From positions 1 to 14,988 of the forward strand of contig CAMZHY010000026.1 of assembly GCA_947307005.1 (NCBI GenBank): a stretch of DNA of 14,988 bases, given 5' to 3'. Of this stretch, positions 1-6,206 are shown one piece after another. This DNA is from an uncultured Planctomycetaceae bacterium. GTDB taxonomy: Bacteria > Planctomycetota > Planctomycetia > Pirellulales > Thermoguttaceae. Numbering within the stretch: the first letter of the stretch is position 1; each line of letters begins with the position of its first letter. The position numbers and the translations under genes were made by a program. The notes beneath the pieces were generated by a model that was not told the origin of the DNA, did no database searches, and was given only the letters and a program-made list of their open reading frames with translations.

Positions 1-121
1 CCTAGTCAAGACGACCCCCAACTGTTCGAGCGAAGACGTCGCGCGTCTTGTCGCGCTCATTCAGGAACAGGTGCGCGCGCGAGTCGGCGTGGAGCTTGAG
101 AGCGAGCTGAACGTCTGGTAA
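1..121 (+). CDS. murB: UDP-N-acetylenolpyruvoylglucosamine reductase, C-terminal end (partial)
   Basis: Only the last 39 codons are present, read from position 2 to the TAA at 119-121. The visible tail contains SSEDVARLVALIQEQVRARV followed by GVELESELNVW. This matches the usual MurB C-terminal pattern: a helix with a V-x-x-x-V core, then 'GVxLExE' and a hydrophobic end. MurB reduces UDP-GlcNAc-enolpyruvate to UDP-MurNAc with NADPH and FAD in cytoplasmic peptidoglycan precursor synthesis. The Rossmann-like and FAD-binding domains lie outside the window, so the call rests on the tail alone. The gene ends 67 bases before argJ on the same strand with no terminator between them, so read-through into argJ is possible. 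Confidence 0.72.
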   Translation, partial: LVKTTPNCSSEDVARLVALIQEQVRARVGVELESELNVW

Positions 122-141
122 ACGTCGGGACCGTATTGCTT

Positions 142-208
142 ACGAGAAAATTTCACGAGAAAACTTTTTACATACGGAGCGGTTTTAAATGGACGAGAAA
201 ACGTTTTA
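142..208 (+). repeat. Three direct copies of ACGAGAAAA around the argJ start
   Basis: ACGAGAAAA occurs at 142-150, 155-163 and 193-201. The second and third copies extend to a 16-base near-repeat (155-170 and 193-208) with one difference, ACGAGAAAACtTTTTA against ACGAGAAAACgTTTTA. The first two lie between murB and the argJ ribosome site, and the third is inside codons 2-5 of argJ. They could be a regulator or RNA-binding element, but the same 9-mer also occurs at 8598-8606, so chance in an A-rich leader is possible. Confidence 0.4.
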
Positions 209-1394
209 TTTGCCGAAAGGATTTCGGTACGCGGGCGTAAACTGCGGAATTAAGCCCGGTTCAAAAAAGCTTGACTTTGCTCTCGTCGTCTCCGAACGTC
301 CCGCGACCGCCGCGGGCGTCTACACTCAGAATCTCAACTGCGGCGCCCCGGTCGTCTACGACCGCGAGCGCACGCCGGGGCGCGGATTTGTCGTCGTCGC
401 GACCGATTCGGGATGCGCGAACGCTTGCACGGGCAAGATCGGGCTCTTTAACGCGCGCAAAATGGCGGAATACGCGGGCGAAGCGGTCGGCGCGACGGGC
501 GATCAGGCGCTCGTTATGTCGACGGGCGTCATTGGGGTCCATTTGCCGATGAAGGCGATCGCGGTCGGAGCGGAGCGCGCCGCCGCGAAACTCGGAACGA
601 GTTTTCACGACTTCGAAAAAGCCGCGACCGCGATCCAGACGACGGACACGCGCCTCAAGATCGTTTCCCGACAGGCGACGCTCCCGGGCGGGACGACGAT
701 TCGCCTCGCCGCGATGTGCAAAGGCGCCGCGATGATCGGTCCGAACATGGCGACGATGCTCGCGACGATCGTCACCGACGCGGCGCTCGATCCCGACGAC
801 GCGCAGGCCGCGCTCCGCGCCGCTGTGGAAGACACGTTCAACTGCGTGAGCGTCGAAGGTCACACGAGCACGAGCGACACGTGCATCCTCATGGCGAACG
901 GCGCCGCCGACCCGACGCCCCTCAAAGGCGACTCGCTCAAGTTCTTCTCGAACATTCTTTTGGATATGTGCCAAGAGCTTGCGCCGATGATCCCCAACGA
1001 CGGCGAGGGCGTCACGCATCTCGTTACGATCGACGTGACCGGCGCGCCCGATCGCGCGTCCGCGAAGCTCCTCGCGCAGACCGTCGCGAACGACGCGCTC
1101 GTCAAGACCGCGATCTGCGGCGCCGACCCGAACTGGGGCCGCGTCGTCTCCGCGACCGGACGCTGCGGCGTTCCTTACGACCCCGCCAAAGTCTCGCTCA
1201 AAATCAACGGGTTCCTCCTCTACAAGGACGGCGCTCCGCAGAGCTTCAACAAGGAGGAAGTCTCCAACTCGATCCGCTCCAACCGCAACGTGAGCGTCGA
1301 ACTCTTCTTCCAAGAAGGCGACGGTAAAATCCGCTTCTGGACCTCCGATCTGACGACGGAATACGTCCACCTTAACGCGGACTACACCACCTGA
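189..1394 (+). CDS. argJ: Bifunctional glutamate N-acetyltransferase / amino-acid acetyltransferase
   Basis: ArgJ transfers the acetyl group of N-acetylornithine to glutamate, and in bifunctional forms also uses acetyl-CoA. It thus closes the cyclic arginine pathway in the cytoplasm. The 401-residue product has the family's usual length. It shows the oxyanion-hole segment STGVIG (111-116) and the self-cleavage segment KGAAMIGPNMATML (178-191), where the proenzyme is expected to split between Ala188 and Thr189, leaving Thr189 as N-terminal nucleophile. It also has the DPNWGR motif and the normal C-terminal end HLNADYTT. GGAG at 176-179 lies 9 bases before the ATG and supports this start. The gene follows murB by 67 bases and is closed by the hairpin at 1433-1465. 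Whether it performs both acetyl transfers cannot be told from sequence. The leader carries the repeats described separately. Confidence 0.96.
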   Translation: MDEKTFYLPKGFRYAGVNCGIKPGSKKLDFALVVSERPATAAGVYTQNLNCGAPVVYDRERTPGRGFVVVATDSGCANACTGKIGLFNARKMAEYAGEAVGATGDQALVMSTGVIGVHLPMKAIAVGAERAAAKLGTSFHDFEKAATAIQTTDTRLKIVSRQATLPGGTTIRLAAMCKGAAMIGPNMATMLATIVTDAALDPDDAQAALRAAVEDTFNCVSVEGHTSTSDTCILMANGAADPTPLKGDSLKFFSNILLDMCQELAPMIPNDGEGVTHLVTIDVTGAPDRASAKLLAQTVANDALVKTAICGADPNWGRVVSATGRCGVPYDPAKVSLKINGFLLYKDGAPQSFNKEEVSNSIRSNRNVSVELFFQEGDGKIRFWTSDLTTEYVHLNADYTT

Positions 1395-1432
1395 CGCTGG
1401 CGCCGCGTTCTCGCTTGACGCGATAGAAAGAA

Positions 1433-1465
1433 ACGGGAGTCCAAAAACAAGGACCCCCGTTTTTT
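1433..1465. terminator. Bidirectional hairpin terminator between argJ and the Rrf2 gene
   Basis: The stem ACGGGAGTCC (1433-1442) pairs with GGACCCCCGT (1451-1460) around an 8-base loop, followed by T's at 1460-1465. On the plus strand one pair is an A-C mismatch. On the minus strand the same position is a G-U pair, and the stem is followed by TTTCTTTC. It therefore suits both convergent genes. Confidence 0.8.
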
Positions 1466-1490
1466 GTTGGAACGATAGAGAAACGCAACC

Positions 1491-1934
1491 TCAGAGCGCC
1501 GCGTCGTCGAGCGAATCGAGTTCGATTCGGTTTTCGACGAGATCTTCGAGCGTCACGCCGTCGAGATAGTCGGCGACGATTCGCGAAAGTTTCTTCCAGA
1601 GCGGATACGTCGGACAATCGCCGCATTTATCGCAGACGTCCGACCTATCGGGACAGACGCAAACGACCAGCGCCAGCGAGCCTTCCGTCAGCCGCAGAAC
1701 GTCGCCGACCTTGTATTCCGACGGCGCGCGGGAAAGACGATACCCGCCCTTAAGACCTCGCGTCGTCTTAAGATAGGACGCGTGGGAAAGAAGCGGTATG
1801 ATTTGCTCGAGGTATTTTTTCGAGATTCACTGACTCTCGGCAATCACCGTAAGAGTGAGATAGCCGTCCCCCTGATTTCGGGCAAGTTCGACCATCATCC
1901 GAAGCGCGTAACGACCCCTCGTCGATATTTTCAT
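1491..1934 (-). pseudogene. Rrf2-family transcriptional regulator interrupted by an in-frame TGA
   Basis: Read on the minus strand from ATG at 1934-1932 to TGA at 1493-1491, this is a 148-codon frame with a single internal stop, TGA at 1829-1827 (codon 36). Before it the product reads MKISTRGRYALRMMVELA and LTVIAESQ. After it come ISKKYLEQIIPLL, the wing KTTRGLKGGYRLSR (56-69), and a cysteine cluster with Cys92, 94, 101, 104 and 107 followed by LWKKL. The stop sits where the family has Gly in 'AExxGISxKYLEQ', so one G-to-T change of GGA explains it. Rrf2 proteins such as IscR and NsrR bind DNA as dimers and sense Fe-S status through Cys ligands; IscR uses Cys92, 98 and 104. CymR, which controls cysteine synthesis, is in the same family. 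No start codon just after the stop would rescue the helix-turn-helix. It may be a recent pseudogene or an assembly error; everything else is intact. The divergent position to cysK suggests that cysK is its target. Confidence 0.85.
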
Positions 1935-1975
1935 AGCTGCAACTCTCTCAACTGAGGGAAATAATGCTTCCCGAC

Positions 1976-1999
1976 CTTTGTCAATCGACTTCGACAAAG
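1976..1999. promoter_or_regulatory. Inverted repeat over the Rrf2 gene start site
   Basis: CTTTGTC (1976-1982) and GACAAAG (1993-1999) form a perfect 7-bp inverted repeat with a 10-base spacer. It overlaps the predicted -10 box and transcript start of the minus-strand regulator, so it could be an autoregulatory operator. Its sequence differs from the repeat in front of cysK, so a different protein or recognition mode would be needed. Confidence 0.4.
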
Positions 2000-2027
2000 T
2001 ATACTAAAGAACGACGCGTTTTGTCAA
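1998..2027 (-). promoter_or_regulatory. Sigma70-type promoter of the Rrf2 gene
   Basis: On the minus strand TTGACA (2027-2022) is followed after 18 bases by TATACT (2003-1998). The start of transcription would be near 1991, giving a leader of about 57 bases before the ATG at 1934. The -35 is perfect and the -10 differs from consensus at one position. Confidence 0.75.
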
Positions 2028-2125
2028 GAAGTCCGGCGCTTCTTTCCTGAAAGAGTAGACGCTTGATTCGGAAAGACGATTTGCGACAACTTTGTTAAAA
2101 ATCCAAAGAATTTGAAAAGTTCTCC

Positions 2126-2154
2126 TTGACGCGGATTGTGAAGAAGATTAAAAT
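2126..2154 (+). promoter_or_regulatory. Sigma70-type promoter of cysK-nadA
   Basis: TTGACG (2126-2131) and TAAAAT (2149-2154) are separated by exactly 17 bases. Each hexamer differs from consensus at one position. Transcription would start near 2161, about 38 bases before the cysK ATG. The -10 box runs into the inverted repeat that starts at 2152, so a bound dimer should block polymerase. Confidence 0.8.
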
Positions 2155-2176
2155 ACCTACTACATTGCTAGGTATT
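2152..2176. promoter_or_regulatory. Predicted Rrf2-type operator in front of cysK
   Basis: AATACCTA (2152-2159) and TAGGTATT (2169-2176) are perfect reverse complements with a 9-base spacer, a 25-bp site. This length and the ATACC...GGTAT half-sites resemble known Rrf2-family operators (IscR type 1, CymR). It covers the end of the cysK -10 box and the expected transcript start, as a repressor site would. No second copy of these arms was found elsewhere in the window. Confidence 0.72.
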
Positions 2177-2198
2177 CCCACAATCTGGAGGTCATAAC

Positions 2199-3122
2199 AT
2201 GGGAAAGCTTTACGAGAATATTATCGAAGCCGTTGGTTCCACCCCGTTGGTTCGCGTCAACAAGCTCAATCAGGGCAAGGCGAATCTTTTCGTCAAGGTT
2301 GAATATTTCAACCCCGGCGGAAGCGTCAAAGATCGTATCGCGGTCGCCATGATCGAAGACGCCGAAAAGGCGGGCGTTCTCAAGCCGGGCGCCACGATCA
2401 TCGAACCCACGAGCGGCAACACGGGCGTCGGGCTCGCGCTTGTCTGCGCCGTCAAGGGCTACAAGCTCATTCTGACGATGCCCGAGACGATGAGCGTCGA
2501 GCGCCGCAAGCTCGCCGCCGCGTACGGCGCGACGGTCGATCTCACGCCCGGAACCGAGGGGATGAAGGGCGCCATCAAGCGCGCCAACGAGCTCAACGCG
2601 CAGATTCCCGGATCTTGGATTCCGATGCAGTTTGAAAACCAGTCCAACCCGAAGCGTCACTATGAGCGCACGGGAATCGAGATTTTCGAAGCGCTCGACG
2701 GCGAGGTCGACGTTTTCGTCGCCGGCGTCGGCACGGGCGGCACGGTCTCCGGCGTCGGCAAGGCGCTGAAGGAACGTCGTCCGAGCGCGTATATCGTCGC
2801 GGTCGAGCCGGACACGAGCGCGGTGCTCTCGGGCAAGCCCGCGGGCGCGCATAAGATTCAAGGAATCGGCGCGGGCTTCGTTCCGAAGACGTACGACGCG
2901 GCGGTCGTCGACGAGGTCGTTCCTGTTTCGGCGGCGGACGCCGGAAACGCGGCGCGAGAATCCGCGAAACAAGAAGGCATTCTTGTCGGAATCTCGAGCG
3001 GCGCGGCGCTCCACGCGGCGTTGGAACTGAGCAAACGCCCCGAATTTGAAGGCAAGAACATTGTCGCGCTTCTCCCCGACACGGGAGAACGTTATCTCTC
3101 CACCTGGCTCTTTGACGTTTGA
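2199..3122 (+). CDS. cysK: Cysteine synthase (O-acetylserine sulfhydrylase A)
   Basis: CysK makes cysteine from O-acetylserine and sulfide with pyridoxal phosphate, as a cytoplasmic dimer. The 307-residue product is the normal length and collinear with the family. It has the PLP lysine Lys44 in GGSVKDR, the substrate loop TSGNTG (71-76), the phosphate-binding loop GTGGT (178-182), the GISSG segment (264-268), and the C-terminal block DTGERYLSTWLF. The start is fixed by GGAGG at 2187-2191, 7 bases before the ATG. It has its own promoter with an overlapping inverted repeat and faces an Rrf2-family gene, so control by sulfur or Fe-S state is likely. nadA follows after 29 bases in the same direction, probably in one transcript. 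Cystathionine beta-synthase and CysM are relatives, but the TSGNTG loop and length favour CysK. Confidence 0.96.
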   Translation: MGKLYENIIEAVGSTPLVRVNKLNQGKANLFVKVEYFNPGGSVKDRIAVAMIEDAEKAGVLKPGATIIEPTSGNTGVGLALVCAVKGYKLILTMPETMSVERRKLAAAYGATVDLTPGTEGMKGAIKRANELNAQIPGSWIPMQFENQSNPKRHYERTGIEIFEALDGEVDVFVAGVGTGGTVSGVGKALKERRPSAYIVAVEPDTSAVLSGKPAGAHKIQGIGAGFVPKTYDAAVVDEVVPVSAADAGNAARESAKQEGILVGISSGAALHAALELSKRPEFEGKNIVALLPDTGERYLSTWLFDV

Positions 3123-3151
3123 TTCAAAGGGCGCAACCCCAGAAAGTTTCC

Positions 3152-4258
3152 ATGAAAGCTCTTACAGATTACGAAAATCTCTCCCACAAAGAGCTCCGGG
3201 AAAGAATTCAAGCGGTTCGCGACGCGGCGGGCGATCGTCTCGCCGTTTTCGCGCATTATTACGTCGTCGACGAGGTCGTCGAAATTGCGGATTTCGTCGG
3301 CGACAGTCTCGCGCTCGCCAAGCGCGCGGCGGACTCTAAAGCGGAGGCGCTCCTTTTCTGCGGCGTCCACTTCATGCTCGAGACCGCCGACGTTCTGGCG
3401 AATCGCCCGGAAAAGGTCGCGGCGCGCGGCGGAAAAGAAATGACCGTCATGGCGCCCGACATAACCGCGGGCTGTCCAATGGCGGACATGATTACCGCCG
3501 AACAGGCGAACGCATGGAAGGACGCGCTCTGCGAACTCGTTGATTTTAGCGAGTTCACGCCCGTCTCCTACGTCAACTCGTCCGCCGCCACGAAGGCGTT
3601 CTGCGGCGAGAACGGCGGCGCGATCTGCACCTCCGCCAACGCGAAAAAAGTCTTGAGCGAAGCGTTTGCGCGGCGTCCAAAGGCGCTCTTCATGCCCGAC
3701 TCGAGGCTTGGACGCACGACCGCGCTCGACCTCGGCGTCAAGCCGGAAGAAATCGTCGTCTGGGACCCCCGCGTTAAAGCGCCCTACGGCGGTCTCGACC
3801 CCGAGGCGATTAAGCGCGCCCGCGTGATCCTCTGGGACGGATTCTGCCCGACGCACCAACGCTTCTCCGCGTCCTTTATTCAGAATCTTCGCAAAGAGAA
3901 CCCCGACGCGCAAGTTTGGGTCCACCCGGAATCCCAGCGCGCGATCGTTGAACTCAGCGACGGTTACGGCTCGACGTCGAAGCTCCTTGAAGTCGTTAAG
4001 AACGCGCCCGCCGGCTCGACTCTTGCGATCGGCACCGAGTGGAAGCTCGTTCAGCGAATGCAGAAAGAGAACCCCGACAAGACGATTATCTGGCCCGGCG
4101 ACGATCCGAAAATCTGCCCGAACATGACCAAAGCGACGCTTTGGAAAGTCGCGTGGGTTCTGGAAAACTGGCTCGAAGGCGAGCCGGTCAACGTCGTCAA
4201 GACCGATCCGCGATACGTCGAATCGGCGTATAAAGCGCTCGAATCGCTCCTCGACTGA
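3152..4258 (+). CDS. nadA: Quinolinate synthase
   Basis: NadA condenses iminoaspartate with dihydroxyacetone phosphate to quinolinate, the first committed product of de novo NAD synthesis, using a [4Fe-4S] cluster. The 368-residue product shows the N-terminal AHYYV motif (34-38) and ADxxGDS (46-52). The three expected cluster cysteines are Cys70 in FCGVHFM, Cys159 in ICTSANA and Cys322 in CPNMTKATLW. Substrate-contact segments HPE (258-260), GST (273-275) and GTE (294-296) are also present. The length equals the Bacillus-type enzyme. An in-frame TTG at 3119 would overlap the cysK stop, but it has no ribosome site, and homology begins after Met 3152, so I take the ATG. The site AGAAAG at 3141-3146 is weak, which suggests translation coupled to cysK. 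No nadB or nadC is visible. The pairing with cysK is discussed in the findings. Confidence 0.96.
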   Translation: MKALTDYENLSHKELRERIQAVRDAAGDRLAVFAHYYVVDEVVEIADFVGDSLALAKRAADSKAEALLFCGVHFMLETADVLANRPEKVAARGGKEMTVMAPDITAGCPMADMITAEQANAWKDALCELVDFSEFTPVSYVNSSAATKAFCGENGGAICTSANAKKVLSEAFARRPKALFMPDSRLGRTTALDLGVKPEEIVVWDPRVKAPYGGLDPEAIKRARVILWDGFCPTHQRFSASFIQNLRKENPDAQVWVHPESQRAIVELSDGYGSTSKLLEVVKNAPAGSTLAIGTEWKLVQRMQKENPDKTIIWPGDDPKICPNMTKATLWKVAWVLENWLEGEPVNVVKTDPRYVESAYKALESLLD

Positions 4259-4289
4259 GACGGTAAGCGCTGATTTTGTACGTGTTGAG

Positions 4290-4319
4290 GCGAGGCGCGA
4301 AACGGCGCGTCGCTTTATT
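4290..4319 (+). terminator. Weak candidate terminator after nadA
   Basis: GCGAGGCGC (4290-4298) can pair with GCGCGTCGC (4305-4313) in two 4-bp blocks around one mismatch, with a 6-base loop, followed by TTTATT. The interrupted stem and short T-run make this a weak or leaky terminator, so metY may partly depend on read-through from nadA. Confidence 0.35.
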
Positions 4320-4366
4320 GAAAACGTCGTCGGACGTCAAAGAAACTCGACGACGACCTTTACGGT

Positions 4367-4384
4367 ATTCCGTTCCGACGGAAT
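4367..4384 (+). repeat. Small perfect hairpin in the metY leader
   Basis: ATTCCGT (4367-4373) and ACGGAAT (4378-4384) pair perfectly around a TCCG loop, 92 bases before metY. There is no T-run, so it is not a terminator. It could be an operator or an RNA element. The surrounding 4259-4475 stretch is otherwise rich in CGTCG words, and I found no convincing promoter or known riboswitch in it. Confidence 0.4.
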
Positions 4385-4475
4385 TCGGCGCGTCGCCGAC
4401 GCGTCGTCCCACAACCAACGCGCCGACTTCGTCGTCACGATCGTCGTCGGCCAACGCAAAGGAGAACAACTTCCA

Positions 4476-5744
4476 ATGAAACGAGAAACGATTTGCATTC
4501 AAGGTTGCGGTCGTCCCGCCAACGGCGAGCCGCGTCAGCTTCCGATTATCCAAAGCACGACGTTCCGCTACGAATCGAGCGAAGCGATGGCGAAGCTCTT
4601 CGACTTGGAGGCGAGCGGATACTTCTACACGCGCCTCGCCAACCCGACGAACGACGCCGTTGCGCGCAAGATCGCGGCGCTCGAAGGCGGAACGGCGGGA
4701 GTCCTCGTTTCTTCCGGAATGGCGGCCGTTTTCTATTCGATTTTCAATCTGGCGTCCTCCGGCGACCATATCGTTTCAAGTTCCACGATTTACGGCGGCA
4801 CGTTCAATCTCTTTAACGTCACGCTCAAGAAAATGGGGATCGACGTCACGTTTATCGAGCCCGACTGGACCGACGAACAGGTCAACGCCGCGTTCCGCCC
4901 CAACACGAAGTTATTCTTCGGCGAAACGATCGCCAACCCCGCGCTGACCGTTTTCGATATCGAACGCTACGCAAAAATCGCTCACGAACACGGCGTCCCG
5001 CTTATCATTGACAACACGTTCCCGACCCCGATCAACTGCCGGCCCTTCGAATGGGGCGCCGATATCGTCGTCCATTCGACGACAAAATACATGGACGGGC
5101 ACTCCGCGTCCCTCGGCGGCTGCGTCGACGATTCTGGAAAATTCGACTGGAACGCTCACAAGGAGAAATTCCCCGGTCTCACGACGCCCGACGAGAGCTA
5201 TCACGGACTCGTCTACACGGACGCGTTCGGTCTTGGCGGCGCGTACATTACGAAGATTGTCGCTCAGGTCGGACGCGACCTTGGATCGATGATCGGTCCC
5301 TTCAACGCGTACATTCTCAATCTCGGACTCGAGACGCTGGCGCTCCGTATGGAAAGACATTGCCAGAACGGTCAGAAGGTCGCGGAATGGCTTGAAAAGC
5401 ATCCGAAAGTTTCGTGGATCAACTATCCCGGTCTCAAGAGTTCCAAAGATTACGCGCTCGCTCAGAAGTATATGCCCAACGGAACCTGCGGCGTTCTCTC
5501 CTTCGGACTCAAGGGCGGTCGCGAAGCGGCGGAAGCGTTCATGAAGAAACTCAACCTCGTCTTCATCGCGACCCACGTCGCCGACGCGCAGACCTGCCTC
5601 CTGCACCCCGCAAGTTCGACGCACCGTCAGCTCAGCGACGCGGAACTCGCCGAAGCGGGCGTCAGTCCCGACCTCGTCCGTCTCTCCGTCGGCATTGAAA
5701 ACGTCGACGACATTATCGCCGACCTAGAGCAGGCTCTTGCCTGA
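4476..5744 (+). CDS. metY: O-acetylhomoserine sulfhydrylase (aminocarboxypropyltransferase)
   Basis: This PLP enzyme of the Cys/Met-metabolism (gamma-family) fold joins O-acetylhomoserine and sulfide to give homocysteine, the direct route to methionine. The product has 422 residues, the usual size for MetY and longer than the roughly 390 of cystathionine gamma-synthase or gamma-lyase. Visible features are the SGMAA loop (80-84), YGGT (106-109), IIDNTF (177-182) with the PLP-nitrogen aspartate Asp179, and the PLP lysine Lys204 in HSTTKYMDGHS. The C-terminal block is SVGIENVDDIIADLEQAL. AAAGGAG at 4458-4464 supports the ATG at 4476, though 11 bases away. Together with cysK it gives two sulfide-fixing enzymes within 3.5 kb. 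Methionine gamma-lyase is the main alternative; length and the overall pattern favour MetY. The long hairpin at 5778-5854 closes the gene. Confidence 0.92.
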   Translation: MKRETICIQGCGRPANGEPRQLPIIQSTTFRYESSEAMAKLFDLEASGYFYTRLANPTNDAVARKIAALEGGTAGVLVSSGMAAVFYSIFNLASSGDHIVSSSTIYGGTFNLFNVTLKKMGIDVTFIEPDWTDEQVNAAFRPNTKLFFGETIANPALTVFDIERYAKIAHEHGVPLIIDNTFPTPINCRPFEWGADIVVHSTTKYMDGHSASLGGCVDDSGKFDWNAHKEKFPGLTTPDESYHGLVYTDAFGLGGAYITKIVAQVGRDLGSMIGPFNAYILNLGLETLALRMERHCQNGQKVAEWLEKHPKVSWINYPGLKSSKDYALAQKYMPNGTCGVLSFGLKGGREAAEAFMKKLNLVFIATHVADAQTCLLHPASSTHRQLSDAELAEAGVSPDLVRLSVGIENVDDIIADLEQALA

Positions 5745-5777
5745 CGCGAAGTCAAACGCTTAGTAATCTATTAAAAA

Positions 5778-5854
5778 ACCTCGGAGGCGGCGCGCGCGTT
5801 CTCGCGAACAAGCGCGTCTCGGCGATGTGGGACGCTTTGCCTCCGAGGTCTTTT
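5778..5854. terminator. Long-loop hairpin terminator after metY, usable on both strands
   Basis: ACCTCGGAGGC (5778-5788) and GCCTCCGAGGT (5839-5849) form a perfect 11-bp stem. The 50-base loop is GC-rich and can fold further. T's follow at 5851-5854 on the plus strand. On the minus strand the stem is followed by a run of T's (complement of A's at 5773-5778), so termination from the right is at least as plausible. Confidence 0.7.
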
Positions 5855-5860
5855 ATTATC

Positions 5861-6065
5861 GAACGCCAACGCGCTTCGATTTGCATATCTCGTTCTAAAA
5901 CAAGATGAAAGAAGTCTTCGACGGACGCTCGCTCGAAAGCGGGTCTTCACGGCGTCCGATCATCCACAGTTTTACGGAATTTCGACAATTGTCAAGAGCC
6001 GAGGGACGCGGCGAGATTTCTTGTGTTTTTTTGACGGATTAAGCCCTTGCGCGGCGTCCTCGCCC
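5861..6065. other. Intergenic stretch between metY terminator and the glgP promoter region
   Basis: About 200 bases without a supportable gene. It holds GACAATTGTC, a 10-bp palindrome at 5984-5993, which overlaps a minus-strand TTGACA (5995-5990) followed after 15 bases by TAAAAC (5974-5969). That could start a short minus-strand transcript ending at the metY terminator. A minus-strand 22-codon frame inside it has no ribosome site. Confidence 0.4.
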
Positions 6066-6094
6066 TTTACAAAAATTCAAAATTGTTCAACAAT
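6066..6094 (+). promoter_or_regulatory. Candidate glgP promoter with overlapping palindrome
   Basis: TTTACA (6066-6071) and AACAAT (6089-6094) are 17 bases apart, matching consensus at 5 and 4 positions. The -10 half overlaps the 13-base palindrome ATTGTT-C-AACAAT (6082-6094), which could be a repressor site. Transcription would begin near 6101, about 106 bases before glgP. The weak -10 keeps confidence low. Confidence 0.4.
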
Positions 6095-6206
6095 GAACGG
6101 CGTATGCCCTGAAACCAAAAAGGCGACGATTCAAGCGTTGGGGACGCGGCGTTGCAAAAACTGCAAAGGGGCGTTCCTTTGAATCTCAAACAAGGATAGA
6201 AACGAA

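Noticed and set aside
261..1370. Long minus-strand open frame across argJ
   Set aside because: Arg/Val/Asp-rich composition typical of the antisense frame of a GC-rich gene; argJ on the plus strand has full motif support.
1827..1829. UGA recoded as glycine or selenocysteine
   Set aside because: TGA ends argJ, cysK and nadA in this window, so it is a real stop here. No selenocysteine-type hairpin is evident after the codon, and the position is a structural Gly in the family.
3119..3151. TTG start for nadA overlapping the cysK stop
   Set aside because: No ribosome site, and the extra residues lie before the family's normal N-terminus.
4365..4384. Second copy of the cysK operator before metY
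   Set aside because: Only GGTATT is present; there is no matching AATACC arm at the right distance.
4276..4479. 67-codon frame before metY, overlapping its start by 4 bases
   Set aside because: TTG start without a ribosome site, and a Ser/Thr/Arg low-complexity product derived from CGTCG-rich leader sequence.
6093..6182. 29-codon frame with a CKNC motif ending 24 bases before glgP
   Set aside because: No Shine-Dalgarno, and its ATG lies within the candidate -10 box, before the predicted transcript start. Too short to support as a gene.
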